Part shown: piece by piece, positions 33,246 through 33,775 of the stretch | How the letters are laid out: every line of letters starts with the position of its first letter | Numbering within the stretch: the first letter of the stretch is position 1 | NCBI GenBank assembly: GCA_900544285.1 | Contig: UQUT01000021.1 | Location: forward strand, 1 to 33,775 | Length of the DNA stretch: 33,775 nucleotides | Source of the DNA: an uncultured Eubacterium sp. | GTDB lineage: Bacteria > Bacillota > Clostridia > Oscillospirales > CAG-272 | Reading direction: 5' to 3' | Position numbers and translations under genes: made by a program | Notes under the pieces: generated by a model | What the model saw: the letters and a program-made list of their open reading frames with translations, nothing else | Database searches by the model: none | What the model was told of the DNA's origin: nothing

Positions 33246-33719
33246 ATGTCGGTACTTCTTGCCGTCGGAGCGGAAAAAACAGCGCTTTCGCTCCCGCTCA
33301 TTACGTGGATGCTTATCGCAGGCGTCATCATCGCGTGGATAATAATCTTCTGCAACAAAAAGATTGTCGGGGCGCTTGTCCGCGCCATTATTGACGCAAA
33401 TGCAACCTCCGAAGAAGCCGCAAAGACCCTCGCGGAGCTCGGTCAGGATGACAATGTCAGCGCGATTTCGCGTTACAAAAGCTCCGAAGCTCTCCGCAGA
33501 ATCATCCGCACGGTCGGACAGCCGGAAGAGCAGGGCGACTCCAAAAAGAAAAAGTCGGCAGTGACCGTCGACGAAAACACCCGCTTTTACATTCCGGAGG
33601 AATCCTTTCTCCGCGCCAAAAAGCAGTATGGCTCCGACGACAGCGCACTGACTGTCATTCTCGGAACGATCGCCATGATTGCCGTCGGCATAATCGTCAC
33701 GGTGTTCATCGCAAAATAA
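33246..33719 (+). CDS. small membrane protein of unknown function
   Basis: Not recognised. 157 residues with two membrane helices (about 16-36 and 134-155) flanking a charged soluble part that has a Lys-rich patch (100-103). It starts one base after the serS stop, so it is probably co-translated. The stop is followed within a few bases by the hairpin repeat. Confidence 0.8.
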   Translation: MSVLLAVGAEKTALSLPLITWMLIAGVIIAWIIIFCNKKIVGALVRAIIDANATSEEAAKTLAELGQDDNVSAISRYKSSEALRRIIRTVGQPEEQGDSKKKKSAVTVDENTRFYIPEESFLRAKKQYGSDDSALTVILGTIAMIAVGIIVTVFIAK

Positions 33720-33720
33720 T

Positions 33721-33775
33721 CTTCTTTTCTTCGACCGTACTTTTCTTTGAAAAGAAAAGTAGGCAAAAGAAACTT
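33721..33775 (+). repeat. composite hairpin repeat at the right window end
   Basis: Starts with CTTCTTTTCTTCGA, the left half of the palindrome in copies A and B, then changes to a different palindrome of the same family (arms TACTTTTCTTT and AAAGAAAAGTA around GA) and the tail GGCAAAAGAAACTT. The last 34 bases equal bases 1-34. Confidence 0.85.

Overview
The window reads as chromosomal DNA of an uncultured Gram-positive Clostridia bacterium, most like the Oscillospirales/Ruminococcaceae. Supporting signs are the order yicC-remA-gmk-rpoZ-priA-def-fmt-rsmB-rlmN-phosphatase-kinase-rsgA, the mnmG-rsmG-(noc position)-soj-spo0J order, a RemA homologue, an SLH-domain surface protein, strong GGAGG ribosome binding sites, several TTG starts, and sigma-A promoters close to TTGACA/TATAAT. 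No phage, transposase, CRISPR, tRNA or rRNA gene was seen.

Layout. (1) 1-407 is gene-free and built of dispersed intergenic repeats, including a MITE-like element. (2) 408-2627 is a lone GH31 glycosidase with its own terminator. (3) 2769-14798 is one 12-kb operon of thirteen genes from a near-perfect promoter: RNA metabolism, transcription (omega), replication restart, formyl-Met handling, rRNA methylation, a Ser/Thr phosphatase/kinase pair and a ribosome-assembly GTPase. Six of its junctions are 4-base overlaps. (4) 14799-15157 holds two copies of a hairpin repeat and two terminators. (5) 15158-15838 (minus) is an unknown membrane protein. (6) 15980-20836 (minus) is a 1618-residue SLH-domain surface protein with its own promoter, a palindromic leader, a terminator and distinct codon use. 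(7) 21206-22756 (minus) is RNase Y with its own promoter and terminator. (8) 23078-23551 (minus) is an Lrp/AsnC regulator, divergent from (9) the plus-strand operon 23713-29345: galactokinase-like protein, small membrane protein, WalJ-like hydrolase, RlmH, MnmG, RsmG. (10) 29454-33719 holds a shortened ParB/Noc-like protein, two parS-like sites, ParA, ParB, SerRS and a small membrane protein.

How it fits together. Regions 9-10 gather genes that lie near the replication origin in Firmicutes (walJ, rlmH, mnmG, rsmG, soj, spo0J, serS). With the parS-like pair this suggests an origin-proximal location, although no dnaA gene or DnaA-box cluster is present. The most interesting items are the ParB-like protein at the noc position, which lacks the central helix-turn-helix and the ENIQR motif; a hairpin repeat just after stop codons whose two internal copies differ by a compensatory base-pair change; and the identical 34-bp repeat at both ends of the window, which suggests it is a contig bounded by that repeat.
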